A stretch of 64,000 nt of DNA from Ictalurus punctatus (GCF_001660625.3 NC_030443.2:5909255-5973254), one strand, 5' to 3'. Positions 14,456-24,110 are shown, counted from the stretch's first letter. Notes: a model not told the origin generated them from the letters alone. Translations and numbers: made by a program.

Positions 14456-17400
14456 CCTACTTTGACTTATGTTTACGAAAAAATTTGTCTACACAAATTA
14501 GCAACATTTAAATTATGTTTTGAAATCCCAAACATTTAAATCTTAAATCAGTGATTGTATGAACATGGTTAATGGGGGGGTGGGTGATGGTTATTTGGCT
14601 TACAATATATGCTTTTTTTGTTGGTGGTTTTTAAAAAGTATTTTAACATGTAAAATCAGTACAAGTGTTTATTATATTGTTAACGCTAAATACTTCGCTT
14701 GTTAATGTTAACTTTTTGTGTTACTTTATTTAATGCTGAGAAGTTTTATACTGTTCAAAAAAGCCTCATGAATCCAAATGAAATGAAACCTCAAATTAAA
14801 TAACAGAATATGTTGTTTGTGTTTCATTTCTTTTTTTTTATTTATTTTTATTGTCTGGATTTGGCATCAGTCTCTAATGTCTGGCTAAACCTCTCTGACA
14901 TGCACAAAATGCTATCATTAGCAATCCCAAAATTAGTGATCAAAAAATACAACTGCCATTTCTGTCTATTATTACAATGACATCTAATATTCTACTGAAG
15001 TCTTAAGAGCCTCTGTTTTCATTTAATGTCTTATGCTGCATTCGACCTTGAAAGTGGGAAAGTTGGAAAACAGAATCGTGTCATATTCGAATCTACGTGC
15101 AATCGAGCTACAAAGTGTGTGGGGTGAAACACATGGACGCCTCCATGTTCATCTTTTGTTAGTAGCAAGCTAGCTAGCTAACTGCGACGAGTGATGAATA
15201 TTTCCCTCCTCAAAACAGCGAACTGTATAGTCAATATTACCCTTTTGATCTTTTGTTTAAAAAAAATAAAAAATCACAAAAATACTCTGCTGTCATGGAT
15301 CTCAAACAATTGCAAACACAACACAGGTTAAAAAAAAAAAAGAAGAAAAAAAACCTTTGTTAAATATAGGTGTGCAACAATTACTGGCACCCTTTTAGTC
15401 AATACTTTGTGCTAGCTCCCTTTGCCAAGATAACTGCTCCGAGTCTTCTCCTATAATGCCTGATGAGGTTGGAGAATACATGGCAAGGGATCTGAGACCA
15501 TTCCTCCATACAGAATCTCTCCAGATCCTTCTCTGGTCTCTCCTCTTCAGTTCACCCCACAGGTTTTCTATGGGTTTCAAGTCAGGGGACTGGGATGGCC
15601 ATGGCAGGACTTTTGTGGTCAGTAAACCATTTTTGTGTTGATTTTGATGTATGTTTTGGATCATTGTCCCGCTGGAAGATCCAACCATGTACCATTTTAA
15701 GCTTTCTGACAGAGGCAGTCAGGTTTTGTCCATGATGACATGTATCCTAACAAAATGTCCAGGAAAGAGCCACCACCATATTAAATGACCAATTAAAGAA
15801 CCACCACCATATTTAACCGTGGGCATGAGGTATTTTTCCATATAGCTACCTCTCTGTGTACGTCAAAACCACCTCTGGTGTTTATTGCCAAAAAACTCTG
15901 TTTTGGTTTCATCGGACCATAGAACCCGATCCCATGTGAAGTTCCAGTAGTGTCTGGCAAACTGAAGAAGCTTGAGTTTGTTTTTGGATGAGAGTAGAGG
16001 CTTTTTTCTTGAAACCCTTCCAAACAGCTTGTGGTGATGTAGGTGACTTCGAATTGTAGTTTTGGAGACTTTCTGACCCCGAGACGCAACTAACTTCTGC
16101 AATTCTCCAGCTGTGATCCTGGGAGATTTTTTGGTCACTCGAACCATCCTCTTCACAGTGCGTTGAGACGATATAGACACACGTCCAATTCCAGGTCAAT
16201 TCATAACATTTCCAGTTGACTGGAACTTCTTAATTATTGCCCTGATGGTGGAAATGGGCATTTTCAATGCTTGTGCTATTTCCTTATAGCCACTTCCCAT
16301 TTTGTGAAGCTCAACAACCTTTTGCCGCACATCACAGCTATATTCCTTGGTCTTACCTATTGTTATGAATGACTAAGGGAATTCAGCCTTTGTATTACCT
16401 CATATTTATACCCCTGTGAAACAGGAAGTCATGATTGGACAATTTCATGTGTCTAGTCACCCAGTTGTACTTAAAAAGAAAAAAGAAGTAAAATATCAAT
16501 GGGAATATACTTCAAATATATTTTTCTCATATGAATTCATTGGGTTGCCAATAATTGTTGCACACCTATATATAACCAAGATTTTTTTTATAAACCTGTG
16601 TTGTATTTGCAATTGGTTGATATCCACTAGAGCAGAGTATTCTGTGAATTTTTTTTTAACAAAAGCTCAAAAGGTTAAACAATAAAGACAATTTTTCACA
16701 GCATTCTTCTCATTACATTACGTGGCAGGCGCCCTTATCCAGAGCGACTTACAATTATCTCGTTTATACAAATGAGCAATTGAGGGTTATGGGCCAAACA
16801 ATGGCAGCGCTTGGATTTTAACTCACAACCTTACAATCAGAAGCCCAACGTCTTAACCGCTGAGCTACTACTTCCCCTTCTCGTCTGGTTTCCCACTGGA
16901 TGGGAGGACTCCTGTGGAAAACTAAGGTTGCTGCTGGAAGTGGTATTAGTGAGGCCAGCAGGGTCTGTGTGGATCCTGTGGTCTGTGTGGATCCTAATGC
17001 CCCAGTATAGTGACGGGGACACAATACTGTAAAAACAGCACCGTCTTTCGGAGGAGAAGTTAAACCGAGGTCCTGACTCTCTGTGGCCATTAAAAATCCC
17101 AGGAAACTTATTGTAAAAGAGTAGGGGTATAACCCCCGTGTCCTAATGAAATTCTCCATCCCTGAATTGGCTACATCACTCTCCTCTCCTCTCCACCAAT
17201 AGCTGGGTGGTGGGCGTTCTTGTGCACTATGGCTGCCGTCGCATCATCCAGGAGGACGCTACACACTGGTGGTGGTTGAGGAGATTTCCCGCCCATACAA
17301 TGTAAAGCGCTTTGCGTGCTTAGAAAAGCACTAGTTAAATCTAAGGAATTATTCTTTGCTCATATTTATCAATGGTCAAATATTAGTTAAGGGCACTGTA

Positions 17401-20400
17401 TGCTCAGTCCCCTCCAAGACTATTGGAACTGCAAGGCCAATTCATTTGTTTGTGTTATACACCAAAGACATTTGGGTTTGAGCTCAAAAGATGGATATGA
17501 GATGAGAGTTTAGGATTCTACCTTTTATTTCCTGGTATTTACATTCCAAATTGTTCTACTGGCTATGCCCAATGTTTGTGCAATCACTGATTTCCCCTCT
17601 TTTTTCAGCTTCAAAATGACTTGCTTTTCTCCCATAGACAGCTCTCTGATCTTCATGTTGGCTTATCCTTTTTGAACAACAAACAGTCTTCACAGGTGAG
17701 ACTGAAGACGAAAAAGAGTAGATGTTCAGAGCTATTTATTGTTTAAACAATCAATCTAACAGGACACACCTGAGTAACAAGAAACACCTGTCCATCACAT
17801 GTTGCGATGTTTTTTCCTACAAATTGGGTTGTCTGATACAAAATGTGATATGTTCTATGTCGCTTAATACATCTACATATGAATACCAGGAAATAAAAGC
17901 TGACATTCTAAACTCTCTTCTCATATTCATCTCAAAACCCAAATGTCTTCAGGGTACAGCAAAAAAAATAAAAAATTGTCCTTGCCATTCCAATAGTTTT
18001 GGAGGGGACTGTATGTACAGTGTATGCCATATTTCATATTTACTTTTGAAATAGACAAATCTCATTAGTGAGGTCAGGGTTTTTCGAGCCTTCTGTGTCT
18101 TTTTGTTTTAGGATGAAATATAAATGCTACGTTGCGTGCAGTGTGTGTAAGATGACGTGTCCGAATTGGATTCTGTGAGGATTATGTCACTGTTTAACAA
18201 GCTAATAGAGAGGAAGCAGTGTTCCTATATAAGGAACCTGGCACACAAAGGTAACGAGGGATGTGATCAGATTAGGATGTGATCAGATTAGGAAAAAGTT
18301 CTACTACGAACAATGACAGTCTCATTAGACCCAAGCCATATCTTTTGGCTCAAAGTGTTTACCAAAACAATACATAACTACAATAGTAACAATAGCTTCC
18401 CTACTGGCTTCTGTCTTTTAAGTCCTTCATCGACCTGCAAACGTGGTGGGATAGAAATTAGATTATCCCGGATAAATCACTAATCACGCTTAATCATTTC
18501 CTACCTTTAAAGTGTGACCCATATGCTAATGTCAGCAGGCAGTGCTGAGACACGGTCCTGGCGCAACAGAAACTAGCCAGCGTTACCTTGTTATTTTAAC
18601 TTATCCCTCACATTAAAGCGGTGATTTCCCTAGCCACAGGAATAATACAGGCAATTTCAGAATAATTGGCACTTCCAGAGAATGGGCTAAAATCATTGTA
18701 TAAAAATACCAATAAGCATAATTAAACAGTTGGAAATTAGCCAGGTAGAAGATGCATGAGCACACTGTGGGCCGACAGAGTGAGGAAGATGTTGAGGAAC
18801 CCAAAGCTCACAATTACAGAATGGCACCGTCTAATGAAGTCTGACAGTTTCAGGCATAACAATCCTGAGAAGTCCTTAGAGCAAGCCACAAAATGAACAA
18901 GTGGAATGATGTGTTGTGGTCAATTTCTGTTTGGCCTCATACACCACTGGCATGAAAACTACCCAGAGCCAGTGTAAAACATGGTGGTAGATTAGTGTTA
19001 GTGTTTTAGGATTGTTTTTGATGATTGGTGGTCCAGATGATTCACGGCACCATGAATAACGCAAAGTACCAGGATATTTTAGCCCCAAAACCAGGTTTAT
19101 TCTGCCAGGAAGTTAACACTTGGCCACAGATGGCTATCGATTAAGATATCATCCCTAAACATACATCCAAATCAACACAGGAATGGTTGCAGGACACAAA
19201 AAGCAATATTTTTTCAATGGGCGTTTCAGTCTGCTGATTTGAAGAAGAAATTCCATTAACATGCTTGAATGATGTGCATGGATGAGTTTCAAAGATCCAC
19301 TACAAGTTCAATTATATATGGCCAAACGTTTGTGGACACCTGACCAACAGACCCATCTGCTTCTTCCCCAAAATGTTGCCACAAAGTTGGAAGCACACAA
19401 TTGTGTAGAATGTCTTTGTATGCTATATCATTACAATTTCCCTTCACTGGAACCAAGAAGCCCAAACCTGTTCCAGCATGACAATGCTCCTGTTCACATC
19501 GTGAGCTCCATGAAGTTACGGTTTGCAAAGGTTGGAGTACAAGAACCCGAGTGTCCTGCACATAGCAATGACCTCAACCCCACTGAACAACTTTGGGATG
19601 AACTGGAACTTGGACTGCACCCCAGACCTCCTCATCCAATATCAGTGCCTGACCTCACTAATGCTCTTGTGGCTGAATGATCACAAATCCCCACAGCCAC
19701 GCTACAAAATCTAGTGGAAAGCCTTCCCAGAAGAGTGGAGCTTATTATAACAGCATAGATCTGGAATGGGATGTTCAACAAGTATATAAATGACCTGTTA
19801 TTCATTACGGCGCAATAATCTTTGCGTGATAATTTTCGATAATAAATTTGAAGATGACTGTAAATGACATGGAACAGCTAGAACATCTGTTGGAGATTTA
19901 GGTTTTTTTTTTCCTTTAATTAAATTTGAAGCATTGCTACAATACTAACTTGAACATTAGTATTGGTATTAGATGTATTGTAATAAATACTGTGACTTTA
20001 AAAAAAATTATCAACTTCTTTAACATGACTTTGGGAGTCGTCTGGTACAATATAAAGAGGTTTGCTGCTTCTGTGCTAATTAAGAGTTGATATTTTTCGG
20101 TTATATTGAGATGTATCTAGATTACAGTATATGGGCATATTTTAAGAAGGGCTTTACAGTTGCAGTGATCAGAGAAATAATTAACAGAACACGAGGGTTA
20201 ATGCTGTATTATGAATCGGCCATGCTTTCATATTTTACAAACAATCGTTTATAAAAGATATGCATTTACATATAATTTTAATCACCAGTCTCAGCTTTCT
20301 ACTTAGAAATTTAAACATGCTATACTGCTTTTTCACAAAGATTTCTGTGTTCTTAGCTTTTGCTCAAGTGATTTGTTCCAGGTGCGCACACACACATCCT

Positions 20401-21416
20401 GGTTAACCTGCTGACCTGTGAGATAATACCAATTAGTGGCTGCTCACTCTGATTGGCTGGGAGACCTGACCTCATTGCTACAATATGGTCCCCACCAAGA
20501 TATAAAAACATGTACAAACACACACGTATGACTAAAAAATCCCTCAAAATCAGCAACCAATACAAATTATACACACAAAAGTCGTACATGTGTTTCTCTG
20601 CTCTATGACACCATCGGCCTCCACCATCAGTCTTAAGTGTAACTTAAGTGTCTTTGATTTTCAGCCAGCGTCATCACCGATAGCACTATCCAGGAATGTA
20701 TGGAGCGTTTCATTTTATCATTGGTGGACAGCACAGGACAAAAGGATGAAGCAGATACGGTTCATATGAAACCCAAGGCTTACGATGAAGGTTTAATGTT
20801 ACTAGTGAGTCTTGACATGCATTCAACGCGTGCAGAACTTGCGCCAGGCAGCAGTCACACAACACGCATGGCCGTGTGTATGGTTCCGTGTAATGGGTAA
20901 TTAATATATTTATGGGAGGCATGGGGTCATTTCTAATACCAAAGACGCTGGAATGTAACCGTACACGAGCGACTCAGGAAGTGCTGAAGGACAAAGTTGG
21001 AAGTGATGGGTGATCACTGAAATATTCAGCAAAAGCATCAGAGCCATTGGGAAGTTGACTCTAGTAACAATGAGATAATACTTTATATTCATTTATCAGA
21101 CTCCTTCTTAGTATATTCACTAAAGTAATATATTTCATTTGAATCCATACATTAATACTTTCTCCACACTTTGGTAGAGGTTAATCTTGGTTCCAGAACT
21201 TTTTGTGGCTCAGCTCTGGCCTCTATATTTCTGCTCTCGAAGTCGTCTTCGAACACTGGATTGTGATAGCGTCACCCCTGCCCTGCGTAGGTTGCTGGTG
21301 ATGTTGCTGTCTGCTGTTCTTGGCTTTTTCTTCACAGCTCTCACAATGTTTGTCATCAACTGTTTTTGTTTTCCTTGGCCGACTCCATTCGGTTATCCTT
21401 TTTAACGACAAGTGGG

Positions 21417-21457
<41 letters not shown>

Positions 21458-23633
21458 TCACAGCTGAAACTGAAGGCTAAAACCGAGAGTAGATGTTCAG
21501 TGCTATTTATTGTTTAAGCAATCAATCTAACAGGACACACCTGAGTAACAAGAAATACCTGTCAATCACATGTTTAATACTTTTGCTCGCCTAAAAATTG
21601 GGTGGTCTGATACAAAACGTTCCATGTTTTATGTTGTTGAACACGTCTAGATCCATATCCAACTTTTGATCTCAAAACCAAATGTCTTCAGTCTATAGTA
21701 AAAATAAATGAATTGGCCTTGCAGTTCATGCATTGAGAACGGGTGCAACACACACACACACACACACACATATACATAAATATATAAAATCATTGATACG
21801 GTGACATTTTCTGTGAGGAGTTTAACTTCTAAAGAAAACTGCTTTTATAGCTGCTATGTTATAATATGAAGTAATTGAGTTTAGCAAATGTTACATTAAA
21901 AGTAGCTATAAATGGATTAAATGTGTGTTGTGTCATTCATTAATAAATTAAAAGCATTATCATTGGCAAATTCTTGTAATATACTAGGAATAAAACACTT
22001 CAGGGCATGCTGTTATCGGAAACCGTTCACGTGTGGGATGGAAATCGCAACAGGGTTTTGCTTTGAGTAACGATGGCTTCTACATTGCACAGAATAACTG
22101 TCGGTTAAATGTCTCAGTCTATCATTTCCCTCACTTAGACATCTATTACTGACTTTAGGAGATGGTGCAGATTTTTAGCACTTCACATCAGGCTATCAAA
22201 ATGTTTGAATAGTGACACAATGTTAAGTGTAGATTTTTCAGAAATGGGCACAAATGACAATTTTTATCCTGGCCAGGGTTGAGGTGGGTCCGGAGCCTAT
22301 CACAGGGCACCATGTGCACACAATCACACACTCATTCACACCTTGGGCTTCCAATAGGCTCACATATGAGAGTGAAGGTCATGTGTCCACAAACTGTTGG
22401 CCATATAGTGTATATAAACCTTATTCAATTAAAAATCACATTTTAATGAATATACAGTAATTATTCAGATTTACACAACAGTTAGTGGGCGCACAGTGGC
22501 TTAGTGGTTAGCACGTCTGGCTCACACCTCCAGGGTCGGGGGTTCGATTCCTGCCGCGGCCGTGTGTGTGCGGAGTTTGCGTGTTCTCCCCGTGCTGCGG
22601 GGGTTTTCCTCCGGTTTCCTCCCCCAGTCCAAAGACACGCATGGTAGGTTGGCATGTCCAAAGAGTCCGCAGTGTATGAATGGGTGTGTGAGTGTGTATG
22701 TCACTGCGCCCTGTGATGGATTGGCATCCCGTCCAGGGTGTACCCCACCTTGTGCCCTGGGATAGGCTCCAGGTTCCCCGTGACACAGTAGGATAAACGG
22801 TATAGAAAATGGATGGATGGATGGACGGACAACAGTTAGTTATTAGTTCCACTAATTCGATTGGTCAAGCTGCGTTCCAAGACTGCTTGTATTTAGTATA
22901 ATCGCACTGGGACATTTCACTGTAAGTATCGCTCCACTCATCTGTGTTCGCCATGTAAAATTCCACTTCCCAGTTCAAAATGGTTACTAGAACAGTGCCA
23001 GCGACATCATTAATAAACACGGCAAACGATACTATTTTCGGGAAGTTAACTTCTGACGTAAAGTATGAAAGCTCGTCAGACACAGAAGAAAAGGAAGAGG
23101 GACAGCGAGTGAATGCGGCTTCATTCGGCCATATTGTGTCCGAAATGTCACTTACTTAATATTAACGTCTTGTTCATAGAACTGTTGTACGGAAGCAATA
23201 TCGCACTCGCAATCGCGTGGTTATACTGCATCTCAGCACGGACGTGATTAGCTACATTACTCGGTCTTTGGGCTGATTCATAACCACGCCGATATTTGGT
23301 ATAACCTCACGAATGCGATTGCGATACTGCTTAAATATAACATTTGCATGCTCTCACTGTGTATGTGTGGGTTTCCTCTGGGTTCGCCGGTTTCCTCCGA
23401 CATCCCAAAAAACATGCTGGTATGTGGATTGGCTATGCCAGATTGCTCCTGGGTGTGAAGGTGTGTGTGCATGGTGCACTGTGATGCCATCCAGGGTGTA
23501 TTCCCACCTCGCCCAGGGACTGGCTCAGGATCCACCTCGACCCTGACCAGTGTAAGGCGCTTGCTGAATGCATGAGCACTCTTGGGAAGCAAACTGCAGA
23601 TTCAGATGTGTGGAACAGTCAGAGGATGAATGG

Positions 23634-23685
<52 letters not shown>

Positions 23686-24088
23686 CTGACGTTTCTCTCA
23701 CCTCTTTCCATTTGAGCTGTCTGATGCTGAGCTTGAGCGCCTCCAGAGACGTTTTGGCTTTGGATGTGTCTACAGTGACTGATCTTGCATTTCTCATGAC
23801 CGCGGCCGTCTCCGGCTTTCCCGAACCTTTGCCGGGGAGCGCGTGCCGGCGCGCGCCCTTACCAGGGTCTGAAGAGGCGCATGCGCGCGGCTTGTTCACG
23901 AGCAGATCCGGGCTTCGCTTCACGATCCCGGTTCCTGGTTTGCTCTTAACTTTACTACAGGTTTTTTCGGCTGTTTCTGGAGCAGGAGGCGCGGATGCTG
24001 GTGAACACACCGGCAAGTTTCCGGTAGCCTCCTCAGCGTGCGCTTCCATCTGCTCAAGCACTTTGGGCTTCTCATAGTGATCACTCAT
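1..24088 (-). CDS. ttll11: ttll11, tubulin polyglutamylase TTLL11 (gene span, 5' seven coding exons; 3' end outside window)
   Basis: TTLL11 adds and elongates glutamate side chains on tubulin C-terminal tails, with a preference for alpha-tubulin, on stable microtubules such as those of cilia (family knowledge). The coding join on the minus strand is 24088-23702, 13941-13842, 11257-11124, 8457-7882, 7695-7600, 5512-5400, 396-157. All phases agree and give about 548 codons. The TTL core is complete in what is seen: the ATP-grasp motif KPDSGSQGDG (about residues 225-234), DIRLYV (about 273), HLTNYSLN (about 317) and EVNANPSMRIEHE (about 417), which supplies the Mg-binding Glu and Asn. The protein matches my memory of human TTLL11 closely along its whole length, better than other TTLLs. 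The serine-rich C-terminus is missing because the gene runs off base 1. No frameshift or stop is seen. The neighbour on the other side of a 5.5 kb gap is a divergent NOS1AP-family gene. Confidence 0.93.
157..396 (-). CDS. ttll11: ttll11 coding exon 7 (post-catalytic extension)
   Basis: 240 bases, phase 2 at both ends. After a variable linker (NLLGKTPEEAIIVEAG) comes the conserved TTLL11 segment LPSLCLKQVFPKYMKQFNYL and then FLGVKGTMKLGPTSFRTFIR. Two acceptors three bases apart are possible (start at 396 or 393), since the intron ends in CAGCAG. The 3' boundary follows ATCAG and the intron then starts GCAAGA, a GC donor. No GT donor is available at the position where the family identity ends. 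The next exon is beyond base 1. Confidence 0.9.
888..1110 (-). mobile_element. tRNA-derived SINE, 3' part
   Basis: On the plus strand it begins with (TCCA)n and reads the reverse complement of the SINE at 22485 through 'cctggagcctatcccaggg'. The tRNA-like head is missing. Confidence 0.8.
1641..2140 (+). mobile_element. Tc1/mariner-derived repeat ('tatggccaaa...gtttgtggacacc' family), copy 1
   Basis: It begins near the terminus ACAATATGGCCATAGGTTTG and ends near GTCAGGTGTCCACAC, the inverted end. The body has decayed transposase C-terminal sequence (DSATVHKMSSMKTRF-like, then DFNPTE). The same family recurs at 9919, 19311, 28594 and 30350 in this window. Confidence 0.8.
3090..3103 (-). promoter_or_regulatory. 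CTCF-like 14-mer
   Basis: The minus strand reads CCACTAGGGGGTGC, which agrees with the CTCF core CCASYAGRKGGCRS at every position but one. Occupancy is unknown. It lies in ttll11 intron 6. Confidence 0.3.
4110..4928 (-). mobile_element. Truncated Tc1 element (5' terminal repeat plus transposase N-terminus)
   Basis: It ends at 4928 in the Tc1-type terminus whose plus-strand form is TTTGGACGGGACTGTA. Reading on the minus strand come the untranslated leader, the start region near 4550, and a paired-like HTH (VSDLSNNLHRAGVQVSQSTI). A stop interrupts the early frame. The element is cut off near 4110, so the DDE domain is missing. Confidence 0.85.
5400..5512 (-). CDS. ttll11: ttll11 coding exon 6
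   Basis: 113 bases, phase 0 in and phase 2 out. It encodes VSPGVFEYVPSPVDEEVKVG and VIRDTLRLMDPAQRKSP plus two bases of the next codon. It matches the end of the TTL domain of TTLL11. The acceptor is TTCCAG|G and the donor CAC|GTGAGT. Confidence 0.93.
6540..7480. mobile_element. Old Tc1-like repeat
   Basis: Contains phrases typical of decayed Tc1-like repeats in fish, for example the 'ggtgttcaactgggtcgaga' segment, which corresponds to the reverse of the DLNPIE region. No intact terminal repeat was found, so the limits are approximate. A (TCA)n (6904-6934) interrupts it. Confidence 0.4.
6904..6934. repeat. (TCA)n microsatellite
   Basis: About 10 units inside the old Tc1-like repeat. Confidence 0.93.
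7600..7695 (-). CDS. ttll11: ttll11 coding exon 5 (Mg-binding motif)
   Basis: 96 bases, 32 codons in phase 0, encoding ILGFDILLMKNLKPVLLEVN followed by ANPSMRIEHEQE. The E-V-N-x-N-P motif coordinates magnesium in the TTL family and is intact. The acceptor is TTTGTAG|A and the donor GAG|GTGAGA. Confidence 0.95.
7882..8457 (-). CDS. ttll11: ttll11 coding exon 4 (ATP-grasp core)
   Basis: 576 bases, exactly 192 codons, phase 0 at both ends, from IRLLKDSECT to PGPTCFQ. It holds most of the catalytic domain: KPDSGSQGDG (nucleotide-binding loop), VVQEYIQKPLLI, DIRLYV, YIAKEGLSRFCTEPY and HLTNYSLN. In the loop it reads DSGSQ where I recall DGGCQ in human TTLL11, so the invariant Lys, Pro and Gly are kept. 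The acceptor is TTTGTAG|A and the donor CAG|GTATGT. The following intron is only 186 bases, the shortest in the gene. Confidence 0.95.
8458..11123 (-). other. ttll11: ttll11 intron 3
   Basis: 2.7 kb intron. It holds a Tc1-type fragment at 9919-10058. The interval 8458-9918 has nothing recognised. 10890-10990 resembles the end of a fish interspersed repeat but is too decayed to name. Confidence 0.75.
9919..10058 (+). mobile_element. Tc1/mariner-derived repeat, same family, copy 2 (5' part only)
   Basis: CACTATATGGCCAATGGTTT and about 120 further bases match the starts of the copies at 1641 and 19311, then the similarity stops. Confidence 0.7.
11124..11257 (-). CDS. ttll11: ttll11 coding exon 3
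   Basis: 134 bases, phase 1 in and phase 0 out. It encodes G|MVEMLRKINLSRAVRT and then a segment containing FPEEYNFYPRSWILP, typical of the N-terminal half of the TTL fold. The acceptor is GTTCAG|GA. The donor CAG|GTACCG is weaker than the others in this gene at +4 to +6. Confidence 0.93.
11660..12960 (+). mobile_element. Decayed DIRS-like (tyrosine recombinase) retrotransposon
   Basis: The plus strand gives broken frames with IIDLRGLKWFLKAI (compare DLRGLNRFLK of DIRS reverse transcriptases), further on LLYLDD, and near 12680-12880 SMGSVSSSWPLLSCTRLQDI followed by GAAATWEAPCTFSRFNKF, resembling the tyrosine recombinase end of fish DIRS elements. Several stops and frameshifts occur. It lies antisense in ttll11 intron 2. 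Family assignment is by motif memory only. Confidence 0.6.
13746..13800. repeat. Short fish interspersed repeat
   Basis: 'ttatccaaagcgacttacaa' with its 'catttagcagatgc' leader. The same words recur at 16714-16790, 27926-27984 and 46007-46058. Confidence 0.65.
13842..13941 (-). CDS. ttll11: ttll11 coding exon 2
   Basis: 100 bases, phase 0 in and phase 1 out, encoding 33 residues from FPMGRRTACDIYWHG to VNKFP plus the first base of a Gly codon. This is the start of the TTL domain and matches TTLL11 strongly (xCDIYWHGVSFHDN). The acceptor is CTCTCAG|T and the donor CAG|GTAAGT. A conserved fish repeat scrap (13746-13800) lies 40 bases downstream in the intron. Confidence 0.93.
14419..14451. repeat. 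A-homopolymer (about 32)
   Basis: Uninterrupted A-run in ttll11 intron 1. Other long runs are A at 21418-21452 and 24717-24744, and T at 40783-40807. Confidence 0.9.
15367..16568 (-). mobile_element. Tc1/mariner element with both terminal repeats and a broken transposase
   Basis: A 1.2 kb unit bounded by inverted ends (TAGGTGTGCAACAATT on the left, AATTGTTGCACACCTA on the right), each next to TA. On the minus strand lie recognisable Tc1 transposase pieces: the HTH region (KSPRITAGELQKLVASRG), VLWSDETKTEFFG with the second catalytic Asp, and SPDLKPIENLWGEL near the C-terminus. They are in different frames, so the gene is dead. It lies in ttll11 intron 1 in the same orientation as the gene. 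Confidence 0.88.
15395..16199 (-). pseudogene. Tc1 transposase pseudogene
   Basis: Decayed transposase inside the element at 15367-16568. The N-terminal HTH part (about 15863-16199) and the C-terminal part (15395-15688) are in separate frames with frameshifts between them. The catalytic centre is split. It cannot make an active enzyme. Confidence 0.8.
16714..17330. repeat. Unclassified interspersed repeat
   Basis: Begins with the 'ttatccagagcgacttacaa' word and ends with 'aatgtaaagcgctttgcgtg'. It has no coding potential. The two ends belong to common fish repeats, the middle to none I know. Confidence 0.5.
17404..18013 (-). mobile_element. Internally deleted Tc1 derivative with both ends
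   Basis: CAGTCCCCTCCAAGACTATT at the left and the matching TTTTGGAGGGGACTG at the right form inverted ends with AT-rich arms of about 150 bases. Only the leader and the first codons of a Tc1 transposase remain, on the minus strand (start region near 17659). Most of the transposase is deleted. It has the form of a MITE and could have been moved only by another element. Confidence 0.82.
18890..19280 (+). mobile_element. Tc1-type transposase fragment
   Basis: Plus-strand sequence resembling the central and catalytic part of a Tc1 element: a 'catggtggtagatt' segment, then the region that normally codes for the conserved Asn-Asp-Pro-Lys-His stretch (near 19145-19180), here full of stops. No end is preserved. 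Confidence 0.55.
19311..19790 (+). mobile_element. Tc1/mariner-derived repeat, same family, copy 3
   Basis: Best preserved copy. One open stretch reads FQHDNAPVHIVSSMKLRFAK, then VGVQEPECPAHSNDLNPTEQ and LWDELE, the C-terminal catalytic part of a Tc1-like transposase. The N-terminal half is absent and the right terminal repeat is lost. Confidence 0.82.
21196..21725 (-). mobile_element. Tc1 remnant, same family, internal deletion and long A-tract
   Basis: The minus strand carries part of the same Tc1 transposase (the stretch giving CGRPRKTKTVDDKHCE-like residues) and the leader with the arm reaching 21725. The segment coding for the first HTH is deleted. An A-run of about 33 bases (21418-21452) sits at the junction. 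Confidence 0.75.
22272..22343 (-). mobile_element. SINE scrap
   Basis: 'cggagcctatcacagggcac' and a few flanking words match the body of the SINE at 22485 in reverse. It lies 140 bases from that full copy. Confidence 0.55.
22485..22829 (+). mobile_element. tRNA-derived SINE, near full length
   Basis: A pol III-type head has box A TGGCTTAGTGG (22497-22507) and box B GGTTCGATTCC (22541-22551). The body has 'cggtttcctcccccagtcc' and the tail is (GGAT)n. This is the best copy of the SINE family found at 888, 25375, 27497 and 50755. The name of the family is not certain. Confidence 0.85.
23347..23560 (+). mobile_element. SINE, diverged family (headless)
   Basis: Contains 'gtttcctctgggttcgccgg' and a 3' part ending 'aaggcgcttgctgaatgcat'. 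Similar to the copy at 31148. The tRNA-like head is missing. It lies 80 bases beyond the (CA)n that abuts ttll11 exon 1. Confidence 0.6.
23637..23682 (+). repeat. (AC)23 microsatellite
   Basis: Perfect AC repeat. On the ttll11 transcript it is (GU)n and begins about 20 bases after the exon 1 donor. Confidence 0.97.
23702..24088 (-). CDS. ttll11: ttll11 coding exon 1 (start codon)
   Basis: 129 codons, beginning MSDHYEKPK and ending IRQLKWKE. The ATG at 24088-24086 is chosen because an in-frame TGA lies three codons upstream and there is an A at -3. Most of the exon is a low-complexity, Ala/Pro/Lys-rich leader that is expected to vary between species. The last 25 or so codons (VTVDTSKAKTSLEALK...) match the conserved lead-in to the TTL domain. 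The donor is GAG|GTGAGA. The exon is CpG-rich, and a (GT)n on the transcript strand begins about 20 nt into the intron. Confidence 0.9.
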
Positions 24089-24110
24089 AATGCCTCAGCT
24101 GGCCCATAAA
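23795..24110 (-). promoter_or_regulatory. CpG-rich region over the ttll11 start
   Basis: The sequence around and inside exon 1 is dense in CpG (gccggggagcgcgtgccgg, cgcatgcgcgcgg), unlike the AT-rich surroundings. This is typical of a vertebrate CpG-island promoter whose island extends into exon 1. No TATA box is obvious upstream of 24088, and the transcription start cannot be placed. Confidence 0.55.

Larger units (their letters stand above)
13942..23701 (-). other. ttll11: ttll11 intron 1
   Basis: 9.8 kb intron and a transposon sink. It holds a Tc1/mariner element with both ends (15367-16568), a deleted Tc1 derivative (17404-18013), Tc1 pieces at 18890-19280, 19311-19790 and 21196-21725, SINEs at 22485-22829 and 23347-23560, and a (CA)n against exon 1. 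Intervals 14150-15300, 18020-18880, 19800-21190 and 21770-22270 show only AT-rich sequence and homopolymers. Confidence 0.8.

Noticed and set aside
22485..22560. A tRNA gene
   Set aside because: Box A and box B are present but there is no full cloverleaf, and the unit continues as a dispersed repeat with a GGAT tail, so it is a SINE head.
23568..24077. 169-codon plus-strand open frame opposite ttll11 exon 1
   Set aside because: Shadow of the GC-rich coding exon. It passes through the (AC)n repeat and has no family features.
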